NCBI RefSeq assembly: GCF_000622325.1
Contig: NZ_JASE01000003.1
Coordinates: 1 to 64,000, forward strand
Direction: 5' to 3'
Length of the DNA: 64,000 nucleotides
Source: Sulfitobacter geojensis
Lineage (GTDB): Bacteria > Pseudomonadota > Alphaproteobacteria > Rhodobacterales > Rhodobacteraceae
Part shown: positions 1-9,799 of the stretch, in pieces
Layout of the letters: every line of letters begins with the position of its first letter
How positions within the stretch are numbered: position 1 is the stretch's first letter
The notes under the pieces: generated by a model
What the model saw: the letters and a program-made list of their open reading frames with translations, nothing else
Databases searched by the model: none
What the model was told of the DNA's origin: nothing
Made by a program: the position numbers and the translations under genes

Positions 1-3000
1 GCAGGCGTGATCGAAGGCGGTGCGGATGCCTTTGGCGACGGCACGGGCGACATCGCGCTGACCAACGGGACGCTGAATGTGACGGCGACCTCGGCGCTTG
101 CGCATGACATTACGGTGGGTGCCGGCGGCGGCACGCTGGCGACGGATGATGGTGTGACGGCAACGCTGACGGGGGCGATCACGGCGACGGGAGGGGGTCT
201 GACCTTTGGTAATGGCACGGATACCTCGGAGTTTGCGCTGAACAACACCGTAGCCTCAAGCGCGGATTCCGCCACGACGATTGCGGGCAGCACCACGGTG
301 GTTCTGGGCAATGGCAACAGTGCGGGTCTGTTCACGAACGGTCTTGCGCTGAGCGGCACGCTGGATCTGAACGGCAATGACACGGCGACGGGCAATCTGT
401 CGGGTGCGGGCACGGTGACCAACAACGCGGCCACCGGCACGGCGGTTCTGACGGTGGGCGGCGATGGCACTGTACCGGGCAGCTTTACCGGCACGATCAC
501 GGATGGCGCGACGGCCACGACGGGTCTTGCGTTGAACAAGGGGCTCGCGACGGATGAATTTTCGCTGACGACCAGCCAGACCTATACGGGCGGCACGACA
601 ATCGACACCGGCGTTTTGTCGCTGAACGTGGCCAACGCGCTTGCGGATGCGGGGGCTGTGACGGTGAACGCGAACGGCACACTGGCGCTGGAGACAGGGG
701 CCGAGACGATCGGGGCGCTGGACGGTGCCGGCAAGGTGACGCTGGGGGCCAACACGCTGACGGTTGGCGGGGCGACGGATACAGAATTTTCCGGCGTGAT
801 TTCAGGCACGGGCGGTCTGACGCTGGACAAGGCTGCCGAGGCGGATGTGTTCGAGCTTTCGGGGGACAATACCTATACCGGCACGACGACCGTGACGACC
901 GGTACGCTTGTGGTTTCGGGGAACGAAGCGATTGATGACGACGGGTCTGTGGTGGTGTCGGGCGGCAGCACGCTGCGGGTTGATGCCTCGGAAGACGTGG
1001 GTCTGCTTGACGGTGCGGGTTCTGTCGATCTGGCTGTTGCAGGCCAAACCCTGACGGTGGGCAGCACGGTGGCCGGGACGGCTGACTTCAGCGGCGCGAT
1101 CTCCGGCGCAGGTGGTCTGACGATGGACGGTGTCGGCACCCAGACGCTGAGCGGCACGAACAGCTACACGGGCGCGACGACGGTGACCGCGGGTACGTTG
1201 CAGGTCACGGGTGGTGCGGCGATTGCAGATGCGGGCGCGGTAGTGGTGAACGGCGGCACGTTCGAAGTGCTGGCGAATGAGACGATCGGCACGCTTGAGG
1301 GCGCGGGTGGCGTGGATGTGAACGCCAACACGCTGACGGTGGCGGGCACAGGCGACAAGACATTCAGCGGCGCGCTGAGCGGGTCGGGCGTGTTGAGCAA
1401 GACGAACAGCGGGACGCTGACGCTGACGGGTGATAACTCCGCTTTGACAGGCGGGATGCAAATCGGTGCGGGCGTGATTGACGGCAATAGTGATGCTGCT
1501 TTTGGTACGGGCCTGATCACGCTGAACGGCGGCACGATGGCGGTGAGCGGTACAACAACGGTGAGCAATGGGATTGCTGTGGGTGCCGGGAATGGCGTGA
1601 TTACCGGTGCCGACGCGACGCTGACGGGGGCGATCACGGCGACGGGTGCACTGACCTTTGGCAATGGCACGGATGCAGCGCAGGTCGTGGTGAACAGCAC
1701 AACGGCCTCGGCGGCAGCTGCGACCACGGTGAGCGAACTGGCGACAGTGGTGCTTGGGACTTCGCAAAGTGTGAACTTGTTCGCCAATGGGGGTGTGGTT
1801 GATGGCACGCTGGATCTGAAAGGCAATGATATCAGCTTTTCCAGTCTGACCGGTACAGGTGTTGTGACATCGAATGCCGCTGCGACCGCCACTGTGACGA
1901 TCAATGGCGCAACAACGTTTGACGGCGCATTTAAGGATGGGGCCCCAGGGGGTGTCGCACTATATTCGGATGCGGGCTTGGGTAACATATTCACGCTGAA
2001 CACTGCGGATAGTGACTATTCCGGCGATACGACCGTCAACTCAGGCACCTTGCGTGTAAGCGGCGGCGGCGCAATCGGGGATTCAAGCGCGGTGACGGTT
2101 AACACAAGTGCCGTTCTTGATGTGATGGCCAGCGAAACCGTCGCCTCGATCGAGGGTGCGGGATCGGTGACAGTTGGGACCGGCAGCGCGCTGACTGTTG
2201 CAGGCGATGCATCAACGACATTCAACGGTATTGTGTCCGGCACGGGCGGTCTGACCGTGGGTATTGCCCCGAGCACAGGGGCGCTGACATTAACTAATGA
2301 GAATACCTATACAGGCGCGACTACCGTCGAAAGCGGCACGCTGTTTCTGGGCAATGCCAATACGCTGGTCGATAGTGGTGCGGTTGTGGTGAACGGTACG
2401 CTTGATCTGATGAGCACCGATGAAACCATCGGGTCGCTTGCTGGCAACGGGACCGGTGCTGTCCACCTGAATGGGAATACCCTGACTGTTGCCGGGACCG
2501 GTACCGCGGCCACGACAGATTTCAACGGGGTGATCGACGGGACCGGAAAACTGGTCGTCAACAACGACACGGATACGCTTCGCCTTGGCGGGGTGAATAT
2601 CCATACGGGCGGAACGGATGTGGAGGGCGGCACACTTGCTCTCACGGGTACGGGTGCGTTGGCAAATGTGAACCTGAACGACGGTGCGTTCCAGACGGCT
2701 GGTACCGTGTCAGGGACTGCGACAATCGCAGGTGGCATCATGACGGTCACTGGCGGGACAGTGACGACGGCGACGAATAACGATGGGGTGTTGGATATCA
2801 ATGCTGGCACTGTGACGACGGTGAACAGTGCGGCCACTACAACAAATTCCGGCACTGTGACGACAGCAGTTGTCACTGGAGCGACCTTTACCAACGAAGC
2901 AGCAGGATCGGTTGGCACGGCAAATGTTTCGGGCGGTACATTTAGCACTGCGGGTACGGTCACCGGATCGGTGAACAACAACGGGGCCGCCGTGGCTGTG

Positions 3001-6000
3001 ACAGGCGGGTCGGTTGCATCCTTGGTCAACAGCGCCGGTTCGGCCACGATTTCCGGCGGCAATGTGACGTCGATGAGCAACAGCGCGACCGCCAGCAATG
3101 CGGGGTCGGTCGGGACGTTGTCGCAAGGTGGCGGGTCGTTCGCGAACTCTGGCGGCATCACAACGGCGACAATCTCTGGCGGGACCTTCACGACTTCCGG
3201 CAGCGTGGGCACACTGGAAAATGCGGGTGGATCGTCCACGGTCCAGTCGGGTACGGTTGCCACCGCCAACAACACTGCAGGCAGCCTGAACATTGCTGGC
3301 GGGTCGGTCGGTGCTTTGACCTCTTCGGCCTCCACCACAAATGCGGGCGGGGTCGGCACGGCCAATATTGCGGGCGGCAGTTTCGCCAACAGCGGCACTG
3401 TCAGCGGCACGACAACCATCGGCGGGGGGACTGTCGACAACACCGGCACCCTTGCGGCGGTTGATCTAAGTGGCGGCACCTTGACCAGCACGGCCGGCAC
3501 TGTTGGCACTGTAACAAACGCAGGTGGCAGCGTGAACATCAACGGGGGCACGGCGGGCCCTGTGGCGAACACCGCAGGCACCTTGACCGTCGCGAGCGCC
3601 GGTTCAACGGGGGCGGTCACCAATTCCGGTACAGCCAGCAACGCGGGCACCGTCGAAGCGCTTAATAATCTGGAAGGCACCTTTGACAATACCGGCACCA
3701 TCAGCGGTGAAACCACCGTTGCGGGGGGCGCTGTGACGAACAGTGGTACGATGGCGAATGTGACCACCACGGGCGGCAGCTTTTCCAGCACGGCGGGCAG
3801 CATCGGTGACATCAGCATCAACGGCGGCACGGTGGAGCTGTCCGGCGGCACCGTGGGGGGCGTCGACAACGCGGCGGGTTCTTTGACCTTGGGGCTAGAT
3901 GCGGGTGCGGTCACCAATTCGGCGACCCTGATCTTGACCGGTTCGGCGACCAGCCTGAACAACACAGCAGGTTCTACCACCGTGAGCGGCACGGTTTCCG
4001 GCCCGACAAACCTGTCGGGTGGGCAGTTGACCAACACCGGCGATCTGAACGGCGGCGTCACGGTCACGGCTGGCACCTTCGATTCAACCGGTACGATCCT
4101 TGGCACTGTGGATGCCAGCGGCGGTACTGTTAATCTTGCCGGCCGCTTGAACGGGTCGCTAGAGGCAGGGGATGGCGAGGTGACCATCACCGGTTCGCTG
4201 AGTGATGTGAACAGCATTACCAACAACGGAAGTGGCAGTTTGACCATCGCATCAGGCACGACATCGCTTGATAACGGCGGCATCGTTGTCAACACGGGCA
4301 CAATGACAATCGGCGGGCGTCTTGCGGGCACCGGCGCGTTGGCGAATGCAGGCACGTTGGAAATTTCGACCGGCGGTACTGTTGCGATGAACATTGCCAA
4401 CGACGGAACCTTGGCAGCAGAAGGTGCAATTACCGGGGATCTGGTGAACAATTCGGGCCGAACGGCGACCATCGCCGGTGTCATGACAGGTGATGTGGTC
4501 AATGCGGCATCGGGTGAGGTGACGATTGCGGGCACCCAGACGGGTACAATCGACAATGACGGGACCGTTCTGGTGACAGGTACGAACATCGGTGGGGTGA
4601 TCAATAATGAACAACTGACCGTTGCCAGCGGCGGCACGGTTGAGGGCGACATTATCAACAGCGCTGTTCTTGAACTGGACGGGGAGGTGACCGGCGACGT
4701 CATCAATAATGGCAGTGCCCCGGCCGCAAGCACCGCGCGTCTGCGCATCGGAGATGGCGCGATTGTGACTCTCAGCGGTGGCGTTTCAGGCGATTTCGAG
4801 AATGCCAGCGATCTGAACCTGCGCGGGCGGGTGGACGGCATTTTGTCGAATACCGGCCTGACGACCTTGCAGGAGGGGATTTCGACAGTTGGCACTATTG
4901 TAAACGACGAAACCTTTCTGGCAGAGGTCGGCACGTTAAACTTCGGGTCGTTTACCAACAATGCGGATGTGACCCTCCGCAACGGGGGCATCCTGTCCGG
5001 TGGCAGCTTCCTGAACGCTGCCGATCTGACGGTCGGGAACGGTGGGCAGTTTACCTCTGGCACATTGACGAACAACGCCAACCTGACCTTGCCGGGTGGG
5101 GCGGTGATCGGGGCGGATGTTGTGAACAACGGGGTCATCACGGCCACGGGCACCAATCAGGCGGGTGGCACGCTGACCAACGCGCAATCGGGTGTCATCA
5201 ACATGGCGGACGGCGCGACCGGTGACGTGATCACTGTGACCGGTGATGCGGTGCTGAACGGTCGGATCACGGCAGATATCGACCTGAGCCCTGACAATCA
5301 GGGATTTGACGAAATCCGGATTGATGGCGTGCTAAGCGGTGATGTTCTGGTCGACTTTAACGATCTCAGCGAAGAATTCGGCACGTTGAACGGCGGCCTG
5401 ACGGTCCTGAGCTTTGGCGCTTTGGCGGATGATTTCACCTTTGACCAGACGGGGCTGCCGGCGAACGGTGCCTTGGTCTATGGTTTCAAGTTTGATGCTG
5501 AATCGAACTCTATTGCCATTGAATCCGGTGCGAACCCCGCAGTTGCGGGCATTGCGTCGGGGCTGACACTGACCCAATCATTGATCAATACGGTGGTGAA
5601 CCGCCCCTCCAGCCCCTTTGTGGCAGGTTTGGCTGCCGAGGATGACGACCCTTGCGGCTTTGGCAGCTGGGCGCGCGGCGTTGGCGGTGTTGCGGATGCG
5701 AACGGTGAGACGGCAACGTCGATCGGTAACTTCAACTCAGAGATTTCGGCAAGCTATGGCGGCCTTCAGGTCGGGTTCGATTATTCCTGTTTCGACAGCC
5801 GCTATGCCGGTTTCGACCTCAGCTTTGGCGGGATTATCGGGGCCAATGCGGGGTCGCTGTCACAGCCTGTGTTCCGGTTTGACCCGACAACGGTCAGCCT
5901 GGACCGCAGCCAGACGGTAAGTGAGAACAAAACCGACTTTAACCAGACCTATGCAGGTGCCTATATCGGTGCGTCGCGCGGGCGGTTGTTTGGTGACATC

Positions 6001-6651
6001 CAGCTGCGTTTCGACCAGACGGCGTTTGACCTTAAGAACACGGCATTTGTCGACAGCGCCACAAACGGCGGTCTCGATGATCTGGGCGTTGCGGATCAGG
6101 AATACGACAGCACCAGCACCACAATCAGCGGTTCGGTCGGCTATGCCTTCCCGCTGAGCGAAGCGTCCGGTCTGGTCTTTGTGCCGGCGGTCGGGGTGTC
6201 GCACAGCCGGACTTCGGTCGACAATCTGCGCTTTGACGGTGGTACGCCTGACATTGCGGGCGACGACGGCTTCCTTGAAATTGACGACATCGTCAGCACG
6301 GTCGGTTTTGTTTCGGCCACATTGTCACGCAGCAAGATTTTGCCAAGCGGGACAGCGGCGTTGAACATGTTCGGGACCGTCACCTATTACCACGACTTTG
6401 GCGATGATACGACGTCCCGTTATTTTGCGCTGGATGCCAACGGCCTGCCCGAAGGGGAGCCGCTGACCACCACCAGCAGCAACTTGGGGGCATATGCCGA
6501 ACTGTCAATCGGGATGAACTATACCAAGCTGCTGCAACCCGGCGCACCCGGTGGCGCGCGCCAGTTTGATGCGTCTGTGCGCCTTGACGGACGGTTCTCG
6601 GGCGGTCTGGACAGTTATGGCATAACAGGGCAGATGCGGTTCCAGTTCTAG
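1..6651 (+). CDS. Autotransporter (type Va), PATR-repeat passenger, 5'-truncated by window edge
   Basis: The reading frame is open from base 1, so the signal peptide and first part of the passenger lie outside the window; at least 2216 residues remain. The passenger is rich in Gly, Thr, Ser, Asn and Asp and is built of beta-helix repeats. Up to about base 2640 it carries passenger-associated-transport (PATR) repeats, recognisable by recurring NTYTG-TTV and FSG-ISGTGGLT patterns. From about 2700 to 5200 it is a ladder of shorter NSGT/NAGxV/SGGT units. Roughly the last 330 residues (from about base 5650) form the outer-membrane beta-barrel, ending in MRFQF with the terminal Phe typical of BAM substrates. 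Two Cys near the barrel start (DPCGFG, DYSCFD) are the only obvious ones. Expected role: surface-displayed adhesin or aggregation factor; the ligand is unknown. Family call is firm, function is inference. Confidence 0.93.
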   Translation, partial: AGVIEGGADAFGDGTGDIALTNGTLNVTATSALAHDITVGAGGGTLATDDGVTATLTGAITATGGGLTFGNGTDTSEFALNNTVASSADSATTIAGSTTVVLGNGNSAGLFTNGLALSGTLDLNGNDTATGNLSGAGTVTNNAATGTAVLTVGGDGTVPGSFTGTITDGATATTGLALNKGLATDEFSLTTSQTYTGGTTIDTGVLSLNVANALADAGAVTVNANGTLALETGAETIGALDGAGKVTLGANTLTVGGATDTEFSGVISGTGGLTLDKAAEADVFELSGDNTYTGTTTVTTGTLVVSGNEAIDDDGSVVVSGGSTLRVDASEDVGLLDGAGSVDLAVAGQTLTVGSTVAGTADFSGAISGAGGLTMDGVGTQTLSGTNSYTGATTVTAGTLQVTGGAAIADAGAVVVNGGTFEVLANETIGTLEGAGGVDVNANTLTVAGTGDKTFSGALSGSGVLSKTNSGTLTLTGDNSALTGGMQIGAGVIDGNSDAAFGTGLITLNGGTMAVSGTTTVSNGIAVGAGNGVITGADATLTGAITATGALTFGNGTDAAQVVVNSTTASAAAATTVSELATVVLGTSQSVNLFANGGVVDGTLDLKGNDISFSSLTGTGVVTSNAAATATVTINGATTFDGAFKDGAPGGVALYSDAGLGNIFTLNTADSDYSGDTTVNSGTLRVSGGGAIGDSSAVTVNTSAVLDVMASETVASIEGAGSVTVGTGSALTVAGDASTTFNGIVSGTGGLTVGIAPSTGALTLTNENTYTGATTVESGTLFLGNANTLVDSGAVVVNGTLDLMSTDETIGSLAGNGTGAVHLNGNTLTVAGTGTAATTDFNGVIDGTGKLVVNNDTDTLRLGGVNIHTGGTDVEGGTLALTGTGALANVNLNDGAFQTAGTVSGTATIAGGIMTVTGGTVTTATNNDGVLDINAGTVTTVNSAATTTNSGTVTTAVVTGATFTNEAAGSVGTANVSGGTFSTAGTVTGSVNNNGAAVAVTGGSVASLVNSAGSATISGGNVTSMSNSATASNAGSVGTLSQGGGSFANSGGITTATISGGTFTTSGSVGTLENAGGSSTVQSGTVATANNTAGSLNIAGGSVGALTSSASTTNAGGVGTANIAGGSFANSGTVSGTTTIGGGTVDNTGTLAAVDLSGGTLTSTAGTVGTVTNAGGSVNINGGTAGPVANTAGTLTVASAGSTGAVTNSGTASNAGTVEALNNLEGTFDNTGTISGETTVAGGAVTNSGTMANVTTTGGSFSSTAGSIGDISINGGTVELSGGTVGGVDNAAGSLTLGLDAGAVTNSATLILTGSATSLNNTAGSTTVSGTVSGPTNLSGGQLTNTGDLNGGVTVTAGTFDSTGTILGTVDASGGTVNLAGRLNGSLEAGDGEVTITGSLSDVNSITNNGSGSLTIASGTTSLDNGGIVVNTGTMTIGGRLAGTGALANAGTLEISTGGTVAMNIANDGTLAAEGAITGDLVNNSGRTATIAGVMTGDVVNAASGEVTIAGTQTGTIDNDGTVLVTGTNIGGVINNEQLTVASGGTVEGDIINSAVLELDGEVTGDVINNGSAPAASTARLRIGDGAIVTLSGGVSGDFENASDLNLRGRVDGILSNTGLTTLQEGISTVGTIVNDETFLAEVGTLNFGSFTNNADVTLRNGGILSGGSFLNAADLTVGNGGQFTSGTLTNNANLTLPGGAVIGADVVNNGVITATGTNQAGGTLTNAQSGVINMADGATGDVITVTGDAVLNGRITADIDLSPDNQGFDEIRIDGVLSGDVLVDFNDLSEEFGTLNGGLTVLSFGALADDFTFDQTGLPANGALVYGFKFDAESNSIAIESGANPAVAGIASGLTLTQSLINTVVNRPSSPFVAGLAAEDDDPCGFGSWARGVGGVADANGETATSIGNFNSEISASYGGLQVGFDYSCFDSRYAGFDLSFGGIIGANAGSLSQPVFRFDPTTVSLDRSQTVSENKTDFNQTYAGAYIGASRGRLFGDIQLRFDQTAFDLKNTAFVDSATNGGLDDLGVADQEYDSTSTTISGSVGYAFPLSEASGLVFVPAVGVSHSRTSVDNLRFDGGTPDIAGDDGFLEIDDIVSTVGFVSATLSRSKILPSGTAALNMFGTVTYYHDFGDDTTSRYFALDANGLPEGEPLTTTSSNLGAYAELSIGMNYTKLLQPGAPGGARQFDASVRLDGRFSGGLDSYGITGQMRFQF
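566..2640 (+). repeat. PATR-type passenger repeats with a ~485-residue super-repeat
   Basis: Protein-level tandem units of the form TYTGxTT...LxVxGGxxxAxxGAVxVNxGxxLxVxxxETIGxLxGAGxVxxxxNTLTVxG...FSGxISGTGGL recur about six times. On top of this, bases 166-190 are identical to 1621-1645, and 199-222 match 1651-1674 with one mismatch. The offset is 1452-1455 bases, an in-frame duplication of about 485 codons. Confidence 0.75.
2700..4300 (+). repeat. Short NSGT/NAG/SGGT beta-helix ladder in the passenger
   Basis: The encoded protein changes from PATR units to a finer ladder of about 20-residue steps alternating NSGT or NAGxV with SGGxF/SGGT. This is a low-complexity beta-helix pattern. The boundaries are approximate and the repeats are degenerate at DNA level. 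Confidence 0.6.
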
Positions 6652-6776
6652 GGTTAACGCCCTGAACAGGACCACCTCTGCTTGACCCCAAGGCTCGGGG
6701 TGGCCACACTGATCACGACCGCCAACCGAACGGCGCGCGCGCCTCGCGTGCCGGCAAAAAAGGAAACCGCCCGCAG

Positions 6777-8111
6777 ATGTCATGGACCAGCAAAGTAGCC
6801 TGGAAAGAGGGGCTCTTTTTGCATCCTCACCATATGCAGCAGGCCGACCGCTATACCGAGCGGTTGGTGCAGGCACGCACGGCTGATGTTACGCCCTATC
6901 CGTGGGGCGTGAGCGAGCTGCGGTTCAACCGAGACCTTGCCCAGCAGGCCAAGATCGGGCTGACATCTGTTGCGGGGATTTTCCCTGATGGCACCCCTTT
7001 TGACGCCCCTGCCGGCGCGCCTTTGCCCTTGCCCGTGCCAGTTCCCGAGGAAGAGGCGCAAGGCCTATCGATCTGGCTGACCCTGCCGGATGTCAGCATT
7101 GGCGGGCAAAACGTGTCGCCCCAAGGGCAAAACGCTGCAACGCGTTATCTGTTATCGACGGAGACGGTATCGGAAACCTCTTCAGCCTCGCGCAATGAGC
7201 AGACTTTGGAAATTGCCAATCCGCGTCTGGAACTGGTGCTGCGCAAAACCCCGCGACCGGGGTATCAAAACATTCATTTGGGCCGCATCATCGAAATGCG
7301 CGATGGTATTGTCACGCTGGATGACACCGTCCCGCCAACAGGTTTGGTGGTGCGGGTGCACAACGCCTATGAGGGGTACCTTAGCCGCGTTGTTGGCTGG
7401 ATCGAGGCCAAGTTGGAAACGCTGGCGCGCTTTGCCTCCGACCCGTCATCGGGCGGCGGCATGCAGGCCACGGATTATCTGATGCTGATGGTGCTGAACC
7501 GTGAATTGCCGGTGCTGCAACACCTCAAAGGTATGGCCGCGGTACATCCTGAACGGCTTTATGAAAAACTGATCGGGCTGGCGGGCGAATTGTCGACCTT
7601 TGATCAGGGCGCGCGGCGGGCTCCGAATTATGCGCGATATGATCACGAAAACCCAAAGGCCAGCTTTACCCCTGTGGTGCAGGACATCCAGCGGCTGCTG
7701 GCCCGCGATGTGGGCCGCGCGATCCGTTTGCCGCTGAAAGAAGTACGCGCCAATTCTTATGCAGCACTGGTCAATGACCGGAACCTGTTTGCGCAGGCGA
7801 CCTTTGTGATCGAGGTCAGTTCCGGCCTGCCGTTGTCACAGGTGCAGACCCAGTTCCCGCAGCTGGCCAAGGTGGGCCCGTCCACCAGCATGAAACAGAT
7901 CATCAACAACAACCTGCCGGGCATCGGAATCGTGCATTTGCCGAACCCGTCGCGCCAGATCAGGGTGGTCAGTACCAATGTCTATTTCGTGCTGGATAAG
8001 TCCACAGACCTGTGGCGCGAGTTCTCGACAGCACCTGCAATCGGGATGCACTTTGCAGGCAACTGGCCGGATCTGAAACTAGAAATGTGGGCCATACCGG
8101 AGAGCGCGTGA
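6777..8111 (+). CDS. tssK: Type VI secretion baseplate protein TssK (ImpJ/VasE)
   Basis: A 444-residue protein of normal TssK length with the diagnostic N-terminus VxWKEGLFLHPHHMQQADRY (WxxGmfLxPqHfQ family signature). TssK is a trimeric baseplate component that binds the TssFGE wedge and docks it on the TssL/TssM membrane complex. A purine-rich AAAAAAGGAAA stretch lies about a dozen bases before the ATG. The stop overlaps the tssL start (TGATG), so the two are translationally coupled; tssK leads the right-reading operon tssK-tssL-tssM-tagF-pppA-ppkA. The 125 bases between the autotransporter stop and tssK presumably hold the operon promoter, but no clear box is seen. Confidence 0.97.
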   Translation: MSWTSKVAWKEGLFLHPHHMQQADRYTERLVQARTADVTPYPWGVSELRFNRDLAQQAKIGLTSVAGIFPDGTPFDAPAGAPLPLPVPVPEEEAQGLSIWLTLPDVSIGGQNVSPQGQNAATRYLLSTETVSETSSASRNEQTLEIANPRLELVLRKTPRPGYQNIHLGRIIEMRDGIVTLDDTVPPTGLVVRVHNAYEGYLSRVVGWIEAKLETLARFASDPSSGGGMQATDYLMLMVLNRELPVLQHLKGMAAVHPERLYEKLIGLAGELSTFDQGARRAPNYARYDHENPKASFTPVVQDIQRLLARDVGRAIRLPLKEVRANSYAALVNDRNLFAQATFVIEVSSGLPLSQVQTQFPQLAKVGPSTSMKQIINNNLPGIGIVHLPNPSRQIRVVSTNVYFVLDKSTDLWREFSTAPAIGMHFAGNWPDLKLEMWAIPESA

Positions 8112-9793
8112 TGTCGGATGATGACGACAAAACCGTCTTTGGTCAGCGACTGCCAATGCCGGAACCGCGCGGGCCATCGGGTTCGGGGACACCACCGGCC
8201 AGCCCGCCCCCTGCGGTGGATGACGGGGCGGACAAGACCGTTTTTGGTCAGCCTTTGTCACCCACCAGTGGTCTGCCGGCGGGGGGCGGGCGCGTTGCAC
8301 CAGCGCAGCAGCCAATAAACAATCCCGGCGTTGATGACACTTGGCTGGGCGGGGCGCTGAACCCGCATCCGCAGCAACCCGCGCCGCGCCAGCCGTCTTA
8401 TGCGCCGCCACCGCCACCCTTGCAGAACCCCTATGCGCAGCCTGTACCACAACAGCCGCTGTACCAGCCCGGGACGGGCCAACGCCCCGCCGGATCAGAG
8501 ATTTTCCCTGAAATCCGTGCCGCACAGGAAGCCCCGCAATATGCCCCGCGCCCTAGGATCGCGTTTCAGGATGCCTTGCGCGCCGCAGGACCGGAGACAG
8601 GCGGGTCGTCCAACCCGTTGGTGCGGGCCGCTTCCGGCCTGTTGATCCTGCTGGGGCGGTTGCGCACGGGTCTGGTCGACATGCAGCCTGCGCCGCTGAT
8701 TGATCATGTCACCCGCGAAATTGACGTGTTCGAACGCAACGCCCTGAACGCCGGTGTCGGGCAACAGGATGCGTTTGACGCGAAATACGCACTTTGTGCC
8801 ACGGCGGATGATATCGTGCAGAACTTGCCGGGGGCGGATCGCGGTACATGGATGGAATACTCCATGGTGGCACGGTTCTTTGGTGAACGCTCCTCGGGTG
8901 TTGGGTTTTTCCAGAAGATGGACGAGGCGATGCGGGCGCCCGCGCAGCGCTACAATGTGATCGAACTGATGCTGACGTGCCTGTCGCTCGGGTTCGAAGG
9001 ACAGTACCGCGCAATGCCTAACGGTTCTGTCGAACTCAGCCGCATCCGTACCGCGATGTACGAGACTCTGCGCCGCGTAAAGCCGCGCCCGGATGATGAT
9101 GTGTCGGTGCGCTGGACCCCGGTTTTACTGGGCGGGAAGCGGCGGCAGGGCGGCACGCCGCTTTGGGTGATCGCGGCCATTGCGATGGTGATGGTCGTGT
9201 CGCTGTTTGCGACGCTTTCGACCTTGCTGACCCGCGAAGGGGCAGAGGTCCGCGGGCGTATTCTGGCGTTGCATGCCGGTCAGCCGCCGGTGACGATTGA
9301 ACGCAGCGCACCGATTGTGCGCGGATATGAGGCACCCCAGTCGACCCAGCTTGAACGTATTCGCGCGGCATTGGCGACCGAGATCGAGGCCGGTGAAGTC
9401 GAGGTGGCGCGCACCAATGACTGGGTGTTTGTACGTGTCGGGGATGTCCTGCAATTCGGGTCTGGGTCTGCCAGTTTGACCAATGATTTCAGCAAACTGG
9501 CCAGCGCCATCGGGCGTACTTTTGATGACGAACAGGGTCCAGTGCGGGTTGTCGGCCACACCGATAGCATTCCGCCAACGGGGCGGGGCCAGTTCAAAAC
9601 CAACGAAGCGCTGTCAATCGCGCGGGCCAAGGCCGTAGGCGATATTCTGGGCGGCGTTCTGATTGATCCCTCGCGCCTGCTGGTCGAGGGCAAAGGCGCG
9701 GTTGATCCGATTGCTGACAATACCACCCGCGAGGGGCGCGCCCGCAACCGCAGGGTCGAGATCATGATCCCCAGAGAAGAAGCACCGGAGTAA
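8111..9793 (+). CDS. tssL: T6SS membrane-complex protein TssL (DotU/ImpK) with C-terminal OmpA domain
   Basis: 560 residues from the ATG that overlaps the tssK stop; an upstream in-frame extension lies inside tssK and is rejected. Order: a Pro/Gln-rich disordered N-terminus (1-170), a DotU cytoplasmic domain (about 190-340), one transmembrane helix (about 352-372, LWVIAAIAMVMVV), and an OmpA/MotB peptidoglycan-binding domain (VVGHTDS, NRRVEI) at the C-terminus, as in 'evolved' TssL. The N-terminus carries DKTVFGQ twice (Thr8, Thr43) and DDTWLGG (Thr77). In Agrobacterium, PpkA phosphorylates an N-terminal TssL threonine that is then read by the FHA protein, so these are candidate phospho-sites. 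Anchors TssM to peptidoglycan. Confidence 0.96.
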   Translation: MSDDDDKTVFGQRLPMPEPRGPSGSGTPPASPPPAVDDGADKTVFGQPLSPTSGLPAGGGRVAPAQQPINNPGVDDTWLGGALNPHPQQPAPRQPSYAPPPPPLQNPYAQPVPQQPLYQPGTGQRPAGSEIFPEIRAAQEAPQYAPRPRIAFQDALRAAGPETGGSSNPLVRAASGLLILLGRLRTGLVDMQPAPLIDHVTREIDVFERNALNAGVGQQDAFDAKYALCATADDIVQNLPGADRGTWMEYSMVARFFGERSSGVGFFQKMDEAMRAPAQRYNVIELMLTCLSLGFEGQYRAMPNGSVELSRIRTAMYETLRRVKPRPDDDVSVRWTPVLLGGKRRQGGTPLWVIAAIAMVMVVSLFATLSTLLTREGAEVRGRILALHAGQPPVTIERSAPIVRGYEAPQSTQLERIRAALATEIEAGEVEVARTNDWVFVRVGDVLQFGSGSASLTNDFSKLASAIGRTFDDEQGPVRVVGHTDSIPPTGRGQFKTNEALSIARAKAVGDILGGVLIDPSRLLVEGKGAVDPIADNTTREGRARNRRVEIMIPREEAPE

Positions 9794-9799
9794 GCTGAC

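Noticed and set aside
2307..5156. A 949-codon antisense open frame under the autotransporter
   Set aside because: A shadow frame created by repetitive G+C-rich codons; Pro/Val/Ser/Thr-rich without a fold or ribosome site.
6685..6701. ACCCC-AAGGCTC-GGGGT hairpin after the autotransporter
   Set aside because: Five-base stem with no T-run, insufficient for a terminator call.
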